DNA from: Mesocentrotus franciscanus
Lineage: Eukaryota > Echinodermata > Echinoidea > Camarodonta > Strongylocentrotidae
NCBI GenBank assembly: GCA_037976565.1
Contig: CP137673.1
Coordinates: forward strand, 7,775,202-7,839,201
Direction: 5' to 3'
DNA length: 64,000 bases
Position 1 is the first letter of the stretch. Each line of letters starts with the position of its first letter. Below the pieces are notes generated by a model. The model saw only the letters and a list, made by a program, of their open reading frames with translations. It was not told the DNA's origin and made no database searches. Both the position numbers and the translations under genes were made by a program. This document shows, one piece after another, positions 35,482 to 46,975 of this stretch.

Positions 35482-35794
35482 AAAATAGCCTATTGTCAGA
35501 ATGTATACCGCTGGCACTTTCGTTGTGAGGAGCATACGTCACATCCGTACAGCAATATAAATGTTTTGCTCGAAATACCCGAAACAAAAATCGCTCTTAA
35601 AAATCACCTGATTGAAGTACGCCCGTGATATTTGGCAGTTTTAACCTTTGATTTATTTACAACATGTTATAATTTTTGAAAATCGGAGTAGACTTGGGCT
35701 TTAAGTGCACATGGCTTAAGGTTTTAAATCTTTTAGTACATGTATTCCTTTTAAACAAGAATGTCAAAACAATTTGTTGTTGCTGTTGTTTCTT

Positions 35795-35838
35795 GCGTGT
35801 GTGTGTTCGTGTGGTGTGTGTGTGTGTGTGTGTGTGTT
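35795..35838. repeat. (GT)n microsatellite
   Basis: Interrupted then continuous GT dinucleotides. Confidence 0.9.
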
Positions 35839-35916
35839 TTAACAGGTCTAGTTATATATTTTGTTTTATTGATATAAATTACATGTGCCACTGAGATATG
35901 AAGTGATGTTATACAC

Positions 35917-36765
35917 TCTTAGAACGTTGGGTAAATTTAGTTGGGTAACAGATAGCTGGTTAAAATTTTGCCCAAAGTTGTGTTTCTCTTGCCCATGTGC
36001 AAAACTGGTCAAGAGTAATTAACCAATTAGTGCAATTTAAGTTTTTTAACCAACCTTTGTGGGCATATAAGTGTTAGGCGAACTTTACTCATACACTTGG
36101 GTAAATCTATTAAGGTGCTAATTATCATTAAATAAACTCAACCATACTTGTGTAAATCTTTGCCTGAATTTGAATTTTTGAATTTTTGAATTTTATTAGT
36201 AAACTTCATTCATATGCATGAACATTTTGTTTCACCGACATTCTTTGCCTGACATTATGTCAGGGAGTATTTCACTAAAATATGAAGGTACGGTCTGCCC
36301 ATTTGATGTGCATATCGCAGCAACTGTGTAAATTTGGTTTTCTAGCAGAAGTTTTGGTAATAGAATTACCCAAAGTTGTGTAACTCTTCTCCATATCTGC
36401 TAGTAGTTCGACCGATGTGTGTATAAGCAAGGAGTTATTAACTCCTTGGTATAAGCAAAGTCTCCCCAAACGCTGGTCTCATTCTCACCCATATTTGGTG
36501 TACCTTTTCAGCAAGTTATTCTCATCTGTTGGTAATATTTTAACAAACAACGTGCACTCTTGAAATAATTGGTAAATTTAGATGGGTTACAGACAGTTGG
36601 TTCAAAATTAGCCCTCAGTTTTGTTACTTTTGAACAAATCTGGTGAAGATGTACTGAACAATTTGTGTAAAGCGAGAGATGCTCAACAGTTTTGTTGGTC
36701 GTATTCTAACCAACCGTTGTGGGCATATTAATGTTGGGCAAATACCATGAACTATGATTGAAGAG
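35917..36765. repeat. Diverged direct repeats with GGTAAATTTA motifs
   Basis: About 35917-36180 (ACTCTTAGAACGTTGGGTAA, then CCAACCTTTGTGGGCATATA) has a diverged counterpart at about 36549-36760 (CACTCTTGAAATAATTGGTA, then CCAACCGTTGTGGGCATATT). Non-coding and AT-rich. Confidence 0.65.
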
Positions 36766-39115
36766 AAATTGCAGTAGCTTGTATATAAATCAAAGAAATC
36801 AAATGAAAACAAGATGTCTAAATTGTGGAGTCAAATACAGTTCAGCGAAGTACAGGAACAAGACAAAGATTGGACACTACTCAAGCAAAACTACCAAGAC
36901 CTTTGTTGAATTTAAATCCTAATCCTTCCTAATTGAACTATTCAAATTACTGCAATTGCGACCTCAATAATGAGCCTATTACCAAAATAATAATGGGACT
37001 TAACAAGCGCATGTGAAAATTCCTTAGTAATAAAAAGGGTATTGTTACGTGTTATTATCACCGCGTTGGACGTTTCTAGAGTAAATGACAAGTTTGTAAG
37101 AGACCCTTTCTCGCTTAATGATTGTGTTTTTGTTTTGATTTGTTTTGTTTTGTATTGTTCTGTTCTAGGACACATTCCACTTCTCCATTCGGAGTAGCAC
37201 TGTACCTTCTTAGGAAACCACTAAAGCATAGTCGTTTTTACCAAAAATATCCTTCGTATTTCAGGGGTGCCCACGCCCTTCCCCCTCCCCCGCGAAATCC
37301 TGAAGATCCACATTCCTGAGTCTAGGTCTAGGTCTTATCGAAATGAGTTGGCCTAGATTTGTAAGGTGCTATAATAGAGGTTTAATCCTTCTCATGGCTA
37401 TGGATTTATTTCTTAAGTACATGGCTTTGTACACCTAACCCATTGTCTATATACGGTACCGGGTGGTCCCCGAGTTAAGTAAATGGGAATGACAAAACCC
37501 AATAGTCAAAGGGTTAAAAAGTAAATAAATAATGATACCTCTCTCATACACTTGGGTGGGAAACTTGTAGATTAATGGCGATCATATAATAAATCTCTCA
37601 GAATAAGTAAAGTTTTTTCTTGGGGTTTGGTTTCCTTTAAGGCCTTCTTTACCCTCCAACTCAAAATCACTGATGCATTTTTCAACCAAAGATGACACGT
37701 TACAAAAATAAAACATCAAAAAACATAATATCATCTTTACCGTCAGCTTTTAATATTCAGATATTTTACAACACATAAGGTGATTGCATTGTATGCCAGC
37801 TTTGAATGCATCACACAGACGTTTACATAAGTAAATTCATCACCAAGAGGAAACGGCAATTGATACCCATTTTCTAATTCAATGTTCTGTCTTTAGAAGA
37901 CCAAGCAGCACATGACCCTCAAATGAGAGGACATACAAAGTACATGTATAATAGGATCAAAACTCTTGGCAGCTTTGCCCCAACTTGGTAATACATAGGT
38001 ATGGTATTTGATGATTCTGTAATGATTTTTCTTTACATAATGACAGAATTGAATTTAAAATAAATACATGTAATAATACAAAATTGTGGAGATGAGTACC
38101 AGGTCCAGTCTTACAATAGGAGAATCTATCCACTGTATACAAGCATTACCAACTCATCACAGTAAAATCAACTTGGTAAGGAAATCTAACTTCTGCAAAG
38201 ACCATGGTACGGTCAATGGCATGATATACAAATAACGAATGTTTATGAGTTCAAATATTTTCATGAGTTTAATAGAACGTTAATCTTTCAACGAATGAAT
38301 TTTTGCACTATTGAACAAATGAAAAACATTCATTATTTGTTTCATATAACATTAAAATTGTTGTTTATACCGGCCGCCATGATGACCCAGGTCGTCTGCT
38401 TGTGAATGTATGTGTCAAAGGTTGTGCTGCAGTGCAACGTCACAACTACGGCAAACAATATGGGTCGAATATAACCATCATTATTTATTGAATCTCATGT
38501 GACCAACAATCCTCCAATCAAATGACAAGGATCTACTTAGATGTTATATAATATGGTCTACACTCAGGGGTTAGATAAGGATGCAGCATAATATGCACTA
38601 AATGTGTTGAAACAGTTTTCCTCTTCAATGGTTCTCATGGAGTACGCTGAAATGTAATAAAAAAGTACAGTGATTTTTTTTTCTGATAACCTGTGTACCA
38701 CCACTGCATTTTAAATTTCATAGCCTCATATGCAATATTACAATGCCATGGCATAAGGAGGGAGGGGGAGAATACAAACAGAACAAAAAGAAAACAGATG
38801 CCTCCTCTAACCCTAAAAGGGTTGGGGATTAGATTCCATCCCCTGTAGTTTTTCTGAGATAACTTTGTGATTTTTGTATTAGTGTGAAATGCATTTAATA
38901 CAAAAAAAGTAAAGGTCACCTTAAAGATAATTAAATGTACTTCTCATCAGTTTTATTGCCAGTCAACTTTTTTTCAACCAAGGTGGATGTACATGGACAT
39001 GTACCTTTTTTCCATCTGAGCTTTTGAATCAATTGCCAATATAAAACAATGATTCTGATTGGTTAATGGTCAGCAATTTGAACGATATGTGCATGCAAGG
39101 ATGATATTGATTGGC
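36766..39115. other. DNA downstream of CSN1, no gene recognised
   Basis: AT-rich, short frames only. On the - strand this lies 3' of the CSN1 stop at 39676. A TTTATT at 38952-38957 (AATAAA on the - strand) is one candidate polyadenylation signal; others are possible. Confidence 0.4.
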
Positions 39116-39119
39116 CATT

Positions 39120-39165
39120 GTCATTTTTGCAACTGATTGCAAACCTTTTGTGTTACGGGGCCCTG
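39120..39165. mobile_element. Fragment of the GGGCCCCGT MITE family
   Basis: GCAACTGATTGCAAACC and TTACGGGGCCCTGG resemble one end of the 745-881 family. Confidence 0.5.
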
Positions 39166-39559
39166 GAATGAGTGGAATCTTCATAGAGTAAGGCTAAGCC
39201 CTTTCAAGAACGTTTCAAAGAAAACTATTTTTACTTTCTCCTTAATAGATATGTAACAGTATCATATACACGTACATACCACTATGATTATATTACATGT
39301 ATTTCATAATTCATACATCTCATCCTTGAAGTTCCACTATTGCAAAGCATCATTAAATGAACACAGTAATTGTGATTGAATGTGCAATGCATCATGAGTT
39401 GACATTTACAGCTATTAAAGGTTCAAATAGAATAAATTGATCCCTATTTACAGGAAAAAACATCTTGTGCATTGTTTCAAATATGACAACAATAGATTTT
39501 ACATGTGAGAAGTAGAGTAGCATAGTTATAATGTCATAAAGTGAGAAACATGGCTACCA

Positions 39560-39604
39560 TCACATTGGGCTATTCCATTTCTCACTGCTACTCCCTTTAA
39601 AGCT
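39560..39604 (-). CDS. Possible alternative last exon of CSN1 (duplicated)
   Basis: On the - strand, TTTATCTTCTAG precedes 14 codons and a TGA: SFKGSSSEKWNSPM. The segment is a diverged tandem copy of the last coding exon at 39676-39744; both share a GGGAGTAGC.GT core and CCCA/CCAGT.-A near the stop, about 120-140 bp apart. It would join exon 12 in phase 0. Whether it is used is unknown; it may be only a decayed copy. Confidence 0.35.
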   Translation of the reverse strand, partial: SFKGSSSEKWNSPM

Positions 39605-39675
39605 CTAGAAGATAAATTGTACATGTGGTTATAGAAGATAGCATCGAATGACTGTTACATGTAGAGCAGTTACCA

Positions 39676-39744
39676 TCATCGTGTTGACTGGGTGATTCCA
39701 CTTCCTACCGCTACTCCCTCTGATGCACTAGAATTGTCCTGTAG
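39676..39744 (-). CDS. GPS1: CSN1 coding exon 13 (stop)
   Basis: Residues 457-478, 69 nt including TGA. The acceptor on the - strand is TATCCAG or the nearby AG. The peptide LQDNSSASEGVAVGSGITQS ending TR is a Ser/Gly/Thr-rich tail comparable in length and character to the variable CSN1 C-terminus. Phase 0 fits exon 12. The tail is poorly conserved, so this exon is less certain than the others. Confidence 0.65.
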   Translation of the reverse strand, partial: LQDNSSASEGVAVGSGITQSTR

Positions 39745-39914
39745 CTGGATAGAAAGAGAGAGAAAAAAAGTAATAATCAAACCAGTGAAGGGAAAATTTT
39801 AATTTACGATTTCAAAGTCTCATCCCCTTCAAACAAAACTCTGCGGGTACGTTTAGTGTCATTCCTGTTGTCAAACCTACACAAGGATTTGCTTTTTTTT
39901 TAAATCCTATGCAA

Positions 39915-39950
39915 TTCTCACACACACACCCACACACACACACACACAAA
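39915..39950. repeat. (CA)n microsatellite
   Basis: ACACACACCC followed by CACACACACACAC in CSN1 intron 12. Confidence 0.9.
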
Positions 39951-40244
39951 AGACTTTACATGTAGATCTTACACTGTACAGTCTTCTCCTTTTATTTCTA
40001 TTACTAAGCATATGCACAATATTCAAATCAAATCTTTGTACATCTTCCTACATTGACAATGATTATGCACTTACATTTCTCTGCTGGGGCGACAAAACCT
40101 TGTATCACAACAAAAGTTAAATGTTCAGGAGAGTAAAAAATATGGCTGCCATAACACTGTATCCAATGGGATAGGCTTCCATTTGACTTGGTGTAGTGGC
40201 TTCATTTTTGGAGATAGAGAGCTGGGATTAGGATAGGTCATCAC

Positions 40245-41195
40245 TTGACGGATCATCTAGTCATTAAAATAAAAAAGGGATTTTTCCCCAAATTTTGAGA
40301 TACAAGGTCTTGTCACCCCAGCGACGGTTTGCATTTCTGACTGTTCATTCTGGTTACAATATTGAAAAGGGGAGCAGTATCTAAACAAGAGGGAAGGGTG
40401 GTCAAAATAATCAAATAGGAGAAACAGGGAAAACGTGTGCAAATAGCAGGGGAGTACCGTAGATTGATGGGTACATGTACTGTGAGCAGATGGAAGGTGT
40501 TTTTTTATACCGGTAACTAAAGAATAAAAATAACCTGTTGCTTCAGTACACACTATATCCCCAGAATATCTCCAAATAAAATGTACAGAGGGCTAATTGG
40601 CACGTTCATGTTCAACATTTTGGGACAAGAATGGTGCGCACACTTAAATGTCAGGGTAGGCTTCACATTCAAACTAATACAAATTTTGATCTGCATTATC
40701 AGCAAATAACAGAATTTGAAGAAAAAAACAAATGTTGTGCAGGTAATGGAATCTAAGATGAATGGACCAAATTTACAACATTTCACTGTTTTATGTACAA
40801 GACATAATTATACAAAATGATAATGAAAAGACACACAGTATTTTGTTAATATGAAAGAAAGAAAAAATATGAATGAAACAAAAAATGCTAAGAAAGAGAG
40901 AATGACCTACATGTATAATTTAGAAAGTAATTTTATTCACATGCTTATATGTGCATCATCTGTGGAGAACCAGAAGGGCATCACTTCAATTTCACTATAA
41001 AACCCAAGCTGTCAATAACACTTGGTTGCTTTCTTTTTGTAATACACTGATATACAGTGTAGATCTTGTTATGGATACAATCAAATCATTTTGAAGTCTT
41101 TGGTATATTTATCCCATGATAAAGACATTGTGGCACAAGGAGAATATTTGTGTGGAAAAAAAAGAGTTAATACATGGATGTATCCTCCTGGCATA
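40245..41195. other. CSN1 intron 12, nothing recognised
   Basis: AT-rich intronic DNA. Short - strand frames are not supported. Confidence 0.4.
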
Positions 41196-41199
41196 ATAG

Positions 41200-41335
41200 T
41201 TACCCATTTAAACCTGGATAGAGAGTGGCATTAACAGAGTGATGTCTTGCCAAAGAATGTTAGCATCAGGAGGGGATTTGAACCTTCACCTCTTCATTGA
41301 AAGTCAAGTGAATGAAGTCATGACAACACCACATC
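41200..41335 (-). mobile_element. Degenerate SINE fragment
   Basis: On the - strand, GGTTCAAATCCCCTCCTGAT (box B-like) is followed by TGGCAAGACATCAC and CCAGGTTTAAATGGGTAACT, matching the SINE head/body junction. Old copy. Confidence 0.65.
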
Positions 41336-42077
41336 TACAGCAGTAGGACTATTGATGCCAGGTTCAGGATTATGAAATTATGTTCAGTAATTACTTTTGA
41401 TAAGATAACTAGCATATGATGTTCAGTATTTTCTTCTGATAGCAAACCTGACGAATGATGATGACATGGAAATCACAATGACTTTGGACTCCTTTTTTTA
41501 TAATTCTTTGACAAGAACATTGACTTTCTAGATTTTACCATGCTCACTTTTAATGGATGTCATTATTTAATTTGAAACACTATTACAAGGGGGCTAAACA
41601 GGTTGTCTTCTTTCATTCTGAACTATATACACTATTGTAAACTACAGTACAGCAAAATTTGGTATATATTATTAGGAGTATCATTTGCTTGTAGCCTGAA
41701 AAGAGACCAAGAGACCATATTCAGGCCCTACTTGTTTTTGCATTTAAAAAAAGTTGAAAAAGATTTTGTTTAAACCTGAAACAGAGAAGTGACAGGCCCT
41801 GAATTCAGGCGAAAGCATGAAAATGGCATCTTTGGATCATACTCAAAGCAATTAGAAACGCCCTTCTGGTTCGCAGCAGGTCATATGGAAAACAGGAGAA
41901 CATAGGAGAGCAGGCAATATAAAGCCCTCACCTCCGTTCACACTCACATTAGAGAACTAGTACAGTTTAGCGTCCACATTGGAAGAAACGACACAAGATT
42001 CATGTTAGTTGTTAGTGTTAACAAGCAAGCGTGCCATATCATTATGCAAGAATCTGATGGAATCAATAGGCCATTTT

Positions 42078-42602
42078 TGTAATGTAATCAACTTTAATGT
42101 AAAAGTCTTTGTTAATAATTATAGTGCTTATATAGCGCCTAACACTTACTTCATCAGAAGTCTCTAAGCGCTCTACAATAATGCAGCATAATTACCCTGG
42201 CTTTAGCAGTGCAGTTGTTACGCTGCGTTTCAAGGAATAAATTCCTACCAGGTACCCATTTACTTCACCTGGGTGGAGTGTGGCAAATGTAGATCAATGT
42301 CTTGCCAAAGGACATTAGTGCAGCGGCGGGACTCGAACCGTTGAGTGCCTTGTTACAAATTATTTCATTCACCTGTTAAATAATTGTATTTCAATAGTAA
42401 GAATGCAAATTGCATACATTCCATGTTGTGAGGTACAAGGACAAACCATAATGTTTGTGCTAACTAGCAACAATTAATGCATGCAATTCAAATGTTGACT
42501 ATTGAAATGCAGTACAATTATTAATAACAGGTTAAAGAAATAATTTGTAACATCGCACCTAACAAAGATTTATGCATTAAATTTGATTACATTACGAAAT
42601 GG
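42078..42602. mobile_element. Fold-back element split by a SINE
   Basis: The left end TTGTAATGTAATCAACTTTA and right end TAAATTTGATTACATTACG are inverted and match the termini of the palindrome at 35315-35481. Inner arms TTACAAATTATTTCATTCACC and TTAAAGAAATAATTTGTAAC also pair. The left arm is interrupted by the SINE at about 42115-42345. Confidence 0.8.
42115..42345 (-). mobile_element. SINE nested in a fold-back element
   Basis: On the - strand: CGGTTCGAGTCCCGCCGC (T-arm/box B), TTGGCAAGACATTGATC, CCACCCAGGTGAAGTAAAT, and tail GCGCTATATAAGCACTATAA. Located in CSN1 intron 12. Confidence 0.8.
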
Positions 42603-43526
42603 TCTATTAAAAACAGATGGGTTGTTCATAATTTCACACTAAGGGCATTTTCAATACTTATGAAAACTACAGTACTTTGAGATACTGACACATCTCTAGA
42701 TAAATAAATGCAGATGTTTTTCTCTCCTACTAGTTCTAAAAAAACTTACAAAAGTAGCACAGTTGTTCATAACTAAAGTCATCAGAAATAAAACCATAAT
42801 GGAAAGGCTCTTTGTTTTTCTTTTTTTCTGACATTAACTTGGTTGCTTCGAACAGAAAAGATGGTTTCGATGATCAGGAATGATAAAAATTTGTGAAAAA
42901 TATTTTATTGTTTGTTTCATTTATTATCTTACTGCTTACGGCTATTTGCATTGATCGAACACCATACATGCACACATACTCCTGCAAATTGAAAAAGTAC
43001 ATTTAATGCATCAAACGTGTAAGTGAGCCTCACCTTATCATTACATGTAACAAATGTACAAAAGTAGGTCTTGTACATGAATCAAAGGACTCTTGTGAAA
43101 CCCCTAACAATCTGTCTTAATTGTGACACCCATTAAAGTAGACTAAGTATTCCAATGACAAAAATAGTAATAATGATAATTATACATTCTTGTATATAGC
43201 TCATATCACGTTATGACATAACGTCCCTATGCACTTCCACAGAAGTTTGGATATTATTACCCTCAGGCTTTTGCTCTGGCAGCCGTAATCAGGGCACAGT
43301 GAAATTTACCTTGACTCAACCAAAAACATGCAAGAAATGCATACATGCACATGTAATTTCATTTCATTAGCCCTTCACACATGTACATATACATGTACTT
43401 CTATACGTTCCTCACATCCTCTAATCATCAAAAAAGAAGTTTGTCCTTGACTGGAATAATCTGCCTTCCGGTATTCATGAATTGGGGTGAAAGTCCAGGG
43501 ATTAGAGCTTAATCGTCTTCACTTAC

Positions 43527-43574
43527 CTTAACTTGAATGTTATTCCTAAGCATGGCTGATCTCAATATTAAAGC
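43527..43574 (-). CDS. GPS1: CSN1 coding exon 12
   Basis: Residues 441-456, 48 nt on the - strand. The acceptor is TCTATTGCAG and the donor GTAAGT. The peptide ALILRSAMLRNNIQVK matches the conserved C-terminal helix of CSN1 (consensus A-LRAAVLRNQIHVK). Phase 0 at both ends. Confidence 0.93.
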
Positions 43575-43629
43575 CTGCAATAGAGAAAATGATGACAATT
43601 GAGTGAGGATTAAACAAAGTACTCATTAG

Positions 43630-43948
43630 GTCTGTCTTCATCAGCCCGAGTTGGCCAAATTGCCGCTATTTTGTGATCCGGGAAATTAGCCCGAAGTTAC
43701 AAATCGCGTCTTCATCAGCTCACTTGAGCTCAAGAAATTTGCTCAGTGTTCGCATAGTGTGAGTCTTCGGGCTGGTGCACAAATAACAGGCTATTTTGCA
43801 AACTAGTCCAAGGAAGATTTCCCGAGCAAATAGCCCGCTATTTGTGTCTTCACCTGCCAAATAGCCCGCTATTTCGTGATCTGGCTAATTTCCCTGATCA
43901 GAAATAGCGGGCTCTTTGGCCAACTCGGCTGATGAAGACAGGCCTATT
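43630..43948. mobile_element. MITE with GTCTTCATCAGCC ends
   Basis: TAGGTCTGTCTTCATCAGCC and its inverted partner GGCTGATGAAGACAGGCCTA flank ~318 bp with repeated AATAGCGGGCT / AGCCCGCTATT motifs. Non-coding. It sits about 55 bp upstream of exon 12 in transcript direction, in intron 11. Confidence 0.85.
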
Positions 43949-44386
43949 TGAATCTGGTGAATCTGGTGAATCATTAAATCCTGCGATACAGATGGAGGGG
44001 GGAGATGTCTCTTTAGTCAGAATTAAACAAAGTAATCATTGTGTTTATGAAAGCTGATTGCAATCTTAAAGTCTGCAATAAACAAAATGATGAAACCTCT
44101 GTCAGGATTGAATAAATTACTCATTAAGTACGAAACCTGCTCAAGAATTGAAATGCCTCAGATAAATTCTTGAAGTTAAAATTGATATTCTAGCTAAGCA
44201 TCCCTTTGTATCTTTGTTCACTTTTACATATGAGCATAAACATGAGCTATACAGCTGTCATATGTATGTCTCTGTACACTGCGTAGAAATTAAAAAAAGA
44301 TAGCTTTTATCGAAGCATGAACTATCTTCTGAGCTTTCCTAAACGTTATCAACCATAGAAGAGAATACTAACATTAGGCATCTCAC

Positions 44387-44473
44387 CTTTGTTCTTCTTT
44401 GGAAAGCCTTTCCCATTAGAAGCGACTTTTGAAACGTGGAGCTTCTCTGATCAATCTCTCGGGCATACAATAT
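44387..44473 (-). CDS. GPS1: CSN1 coding exon 11
   Basis: Residues 412-440, 87 nt on the - strand. The acceptor is TTCTTTCCAG and the donor GTGAGA. The peptide [20 protein letters not shown] followed by GKAFQRRTK is the signature CSN1 segment directly after DSHNK at the end of exon 10. It occurs only here in the window, on the strand opposite exons 1-8. It is contiguous in orientation with the reverse-strand exon 9-10 copies at 59-61 kb. Confidence 0.96.
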
Positions 44474-44495
44474 CTGGAAAGAACAGAAATAAATA

Positions 44496-44725
44496 CAGCC
44501 AACTAAATTATTCATACCCTTACCAAGTTTTGTAATTTCCTAAGTATGAGATAAATTGATTTGTCCCAAGTTACGATTTTTAAGAATGTGCCATATAAAA
44601 GCTTACATCTAAAAGTATTCAACAAAGGCCCTACATTAACCAGTCCCCCTTTCATTATTAAGTTACTAAAATAACATCCGAAACATCAAATGTATAAGGG
44701 GTATGAATAATTCAGTTGTTAACTG
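44496..44725. mobile_element. Tc1/mariner-like MITE beside exon 11
   Basis: Ends CAGCCAACTAAATTATTCAT and ATGAATAATTCAGTTGTTAA (then CTG) are inverted, with TA before the left end. Related to 11961-12184. Its near edge is 22 bp from the exon 11 acceptor boundary. Confidence 0.75.
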
Positions 44726-44737
44726 TTGGTAACAATC

Positions 44738-45001
44738 AGGGGCAGATCTAGGGGGGAGCACACGCCCACCTCCCTTTTTTTCCTTCCAAAAAAAATGAAA
44801 AGAGGTAAGAAATATTCACATACACCCCCCTGTACTGTAAATGTTCAGTTTACACATTCAGAAATGCCTCAGAATGTACCATAGAGCATCTTAATGTTCA
44901 CAATTTCCCCCGGCCCCCACGCCGTAAAGGCCTCGCGCTTTGCGCCTGCAATTTCGTACATTTCACATCCCCCCCCTGAAAAATCCTGGATCCGCCCCTG
45001 C
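44738..45001. mobile_element. MITE with CAGGGGC.GATC.AGG ends
   Basis: CAGGGGCAGATCTAGG at the left pairs with CCTGGATCCGCCCCTG at the right. About 264 bp, non-coding. CAAT occurs on both flanks, but the target duplication is not certain. Located in CSN1 intron 10. Confidence 0.8.
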
Positions 45002-46830
45002 AATCAACCTATGAGTAGACAACTTCATGTACCTGCCCAACAGTAGATTTCAAACGCGGCCTTTGGCATGAAATTATGCTTTCCAAGTGTTCTTCATTTC
45101 AATATCTCGTAGAGCATATAGGCTGGTAATGTACATGTATGTCTTTCATACATCTCCTTTTATTGGGGGACATGGGGGTGTCCCCTTAACATTGTTCAGC
45201 AAGTCACAAACCCTTTTTTTTTCTTCAAAGAAATTGTAACTTTCAATGAAATACATGTACATGTGTATGTACCGGTAAGAGGTTTAATTCTCAAATGCCC
45301 AAAGTACTAAAGAATTTACTTTGAATGACACACATCCTTAATAATGGCATGGTTATAAAGGAGGTTTTTCTGGAAAGACGACAATACAAGGACTTTCTTT
45401 CTTCAGGTAATTGATAAAAGTCTATTATTACTTGATGTAATGGAATTTGCATCCGTTGTGATGATGGAGACAAAAATGTTATAAAAGAGAGAATCAAAGG
45501 CGGGAATACTGTTTGATTCTCTTTTTATTATACTATTATACTTTTTATTTCTTTTCTTTTCAAATTTTAAGGATTTGAGTCACATTTTGAGGGGAAAAAA
45601 CTTCTTTTATTGCATGTGATTAAAAGAAAGGTACATGTAGATGTGATTTGTTCCTCCTTTCCAACATAAATTGTGTACAATGGAGCATGGTGCTGAGCTT
45701 GCCACAAATTGTTTACATCAAATTGATCAAATTTATATATTCACATGTATTTTCAATGGATAATGCTTCCTCTAATTGACTTCCAATTTAGAACTGTTTG
45801 TATGGCTTAAACTTAAATATTCATGCTGTTACACAACCCCTTTCCTATTTAAAAAAATCATTACAGATACAATGCACAGTCAGTGAATACATTCAGTGAG
45901 GTTGTTTTTGTTCCCTGCAAAATAGACATTTGAACCGATTTGTGAGTCTAGCCCCATTATGATAGTGTAGCAGGCATATACTTGCATTTAGTATAAAGGT
46001 TTTTATTTTATAGAATTGTTATTGTTTTGATTTATGATTTAAAAATCTATTTACCAAAAGCAATACATTTCATACAATAATATTTACATATATACAAGAG
46101 GCAAAACTATTGGTTGGTAAAAGGGGCCAGGTAACCCCTTAGAGCTACACAAAGTATTTTGGTACAAGTAAATTTCAGAAAACAAAACAAAAGAAAAATA
46201 ATGAATTTCCTATTAGAGACGATACTTTATTAAAACAAAAACTTAAAAATGTCTTACAATATACAACACGAAATAGAATCATTGTACATAATTATACAGG
46301 CTATTTGGATGAAATTTTCATTTATGATTTGTTCAAGAATTGTTATTCTTCCTTCAAAGTGTCTCATGTCCATAATATATGCATAATAAAAAGAGAGAAG
46401 ACATACTAGCTTAAAGGAGACGAAAGGCCTTCTTTCTCAGCTCATACATGTAATTTGGTCATATATTCACACACTAACCTGGCAATATAAAAACTCTTCA
46501 GAATCTTGAAGACAAAAAAATAAGGGTATCTCTTCAGAAACTAAAAAAAAAGGAATGTCTACTACATGTACATCTACCCTATGTATTTAATAGGTCTTTG
46601 AGGGAGATCTTAAGAAAGTCTTCAAAAGCAAAACCCCCAGATTGGCTCCTCCATTAAGTGGACTTATCTTAAACCTGCTTCAAAATGAAGGCTCAAGGCT
46701 ATTGTACTCCATAATTATAATTATGCATTGGGAGAGTTTCAATGGTGAATAGTCTTTTGTGGGATCCTTTTTGTCAAAGAATTAGCTGGTGTATTACATA
46801 ACAAGGTAGAAGGATGAATGGACCCTTTGG
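45002..46830. other. CSN1 intron 10, nothing recognised
   Basis: AT-rich intronic DNA with no recognisable coding sequence. Confidence 0.4.
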
Positions 46831-46859
46831 TAAGGAGGTGCCTCCAAGAGTCCAAGAGA

Positions 46860-46975
46860 ATTGGATTTGGAACTGGGAGGTCCCAGGTTCGATTTGAGTC
46901 GGTGAATCTAGTGCCCTTGGGTATATAAAGTCATTAATCTTCATTTCTCTAGTCCCTCCCATAGGGCTTAGAGTC
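46860..46975 (+). mobile_element. Possible SINE fragment
   Basis: GAGGTCCCAGGTTCGATTTG resembles a tRNA T-arm/box B, followed by GGGTATATAAAGTCATTAAT. Short and diverged. Confidence 0.4.

Noticed and set aside
35347..35628. 93-residue frame
   Set aside because: Its first half is one arm of the palindrome at 35315-35481.
40140..40240. Third copy of the CSN1 last exon
   Set aside because: Some similarity to 39551-39605 (GGCTGCCATAACACTG) but no convincing frame or acceptor.
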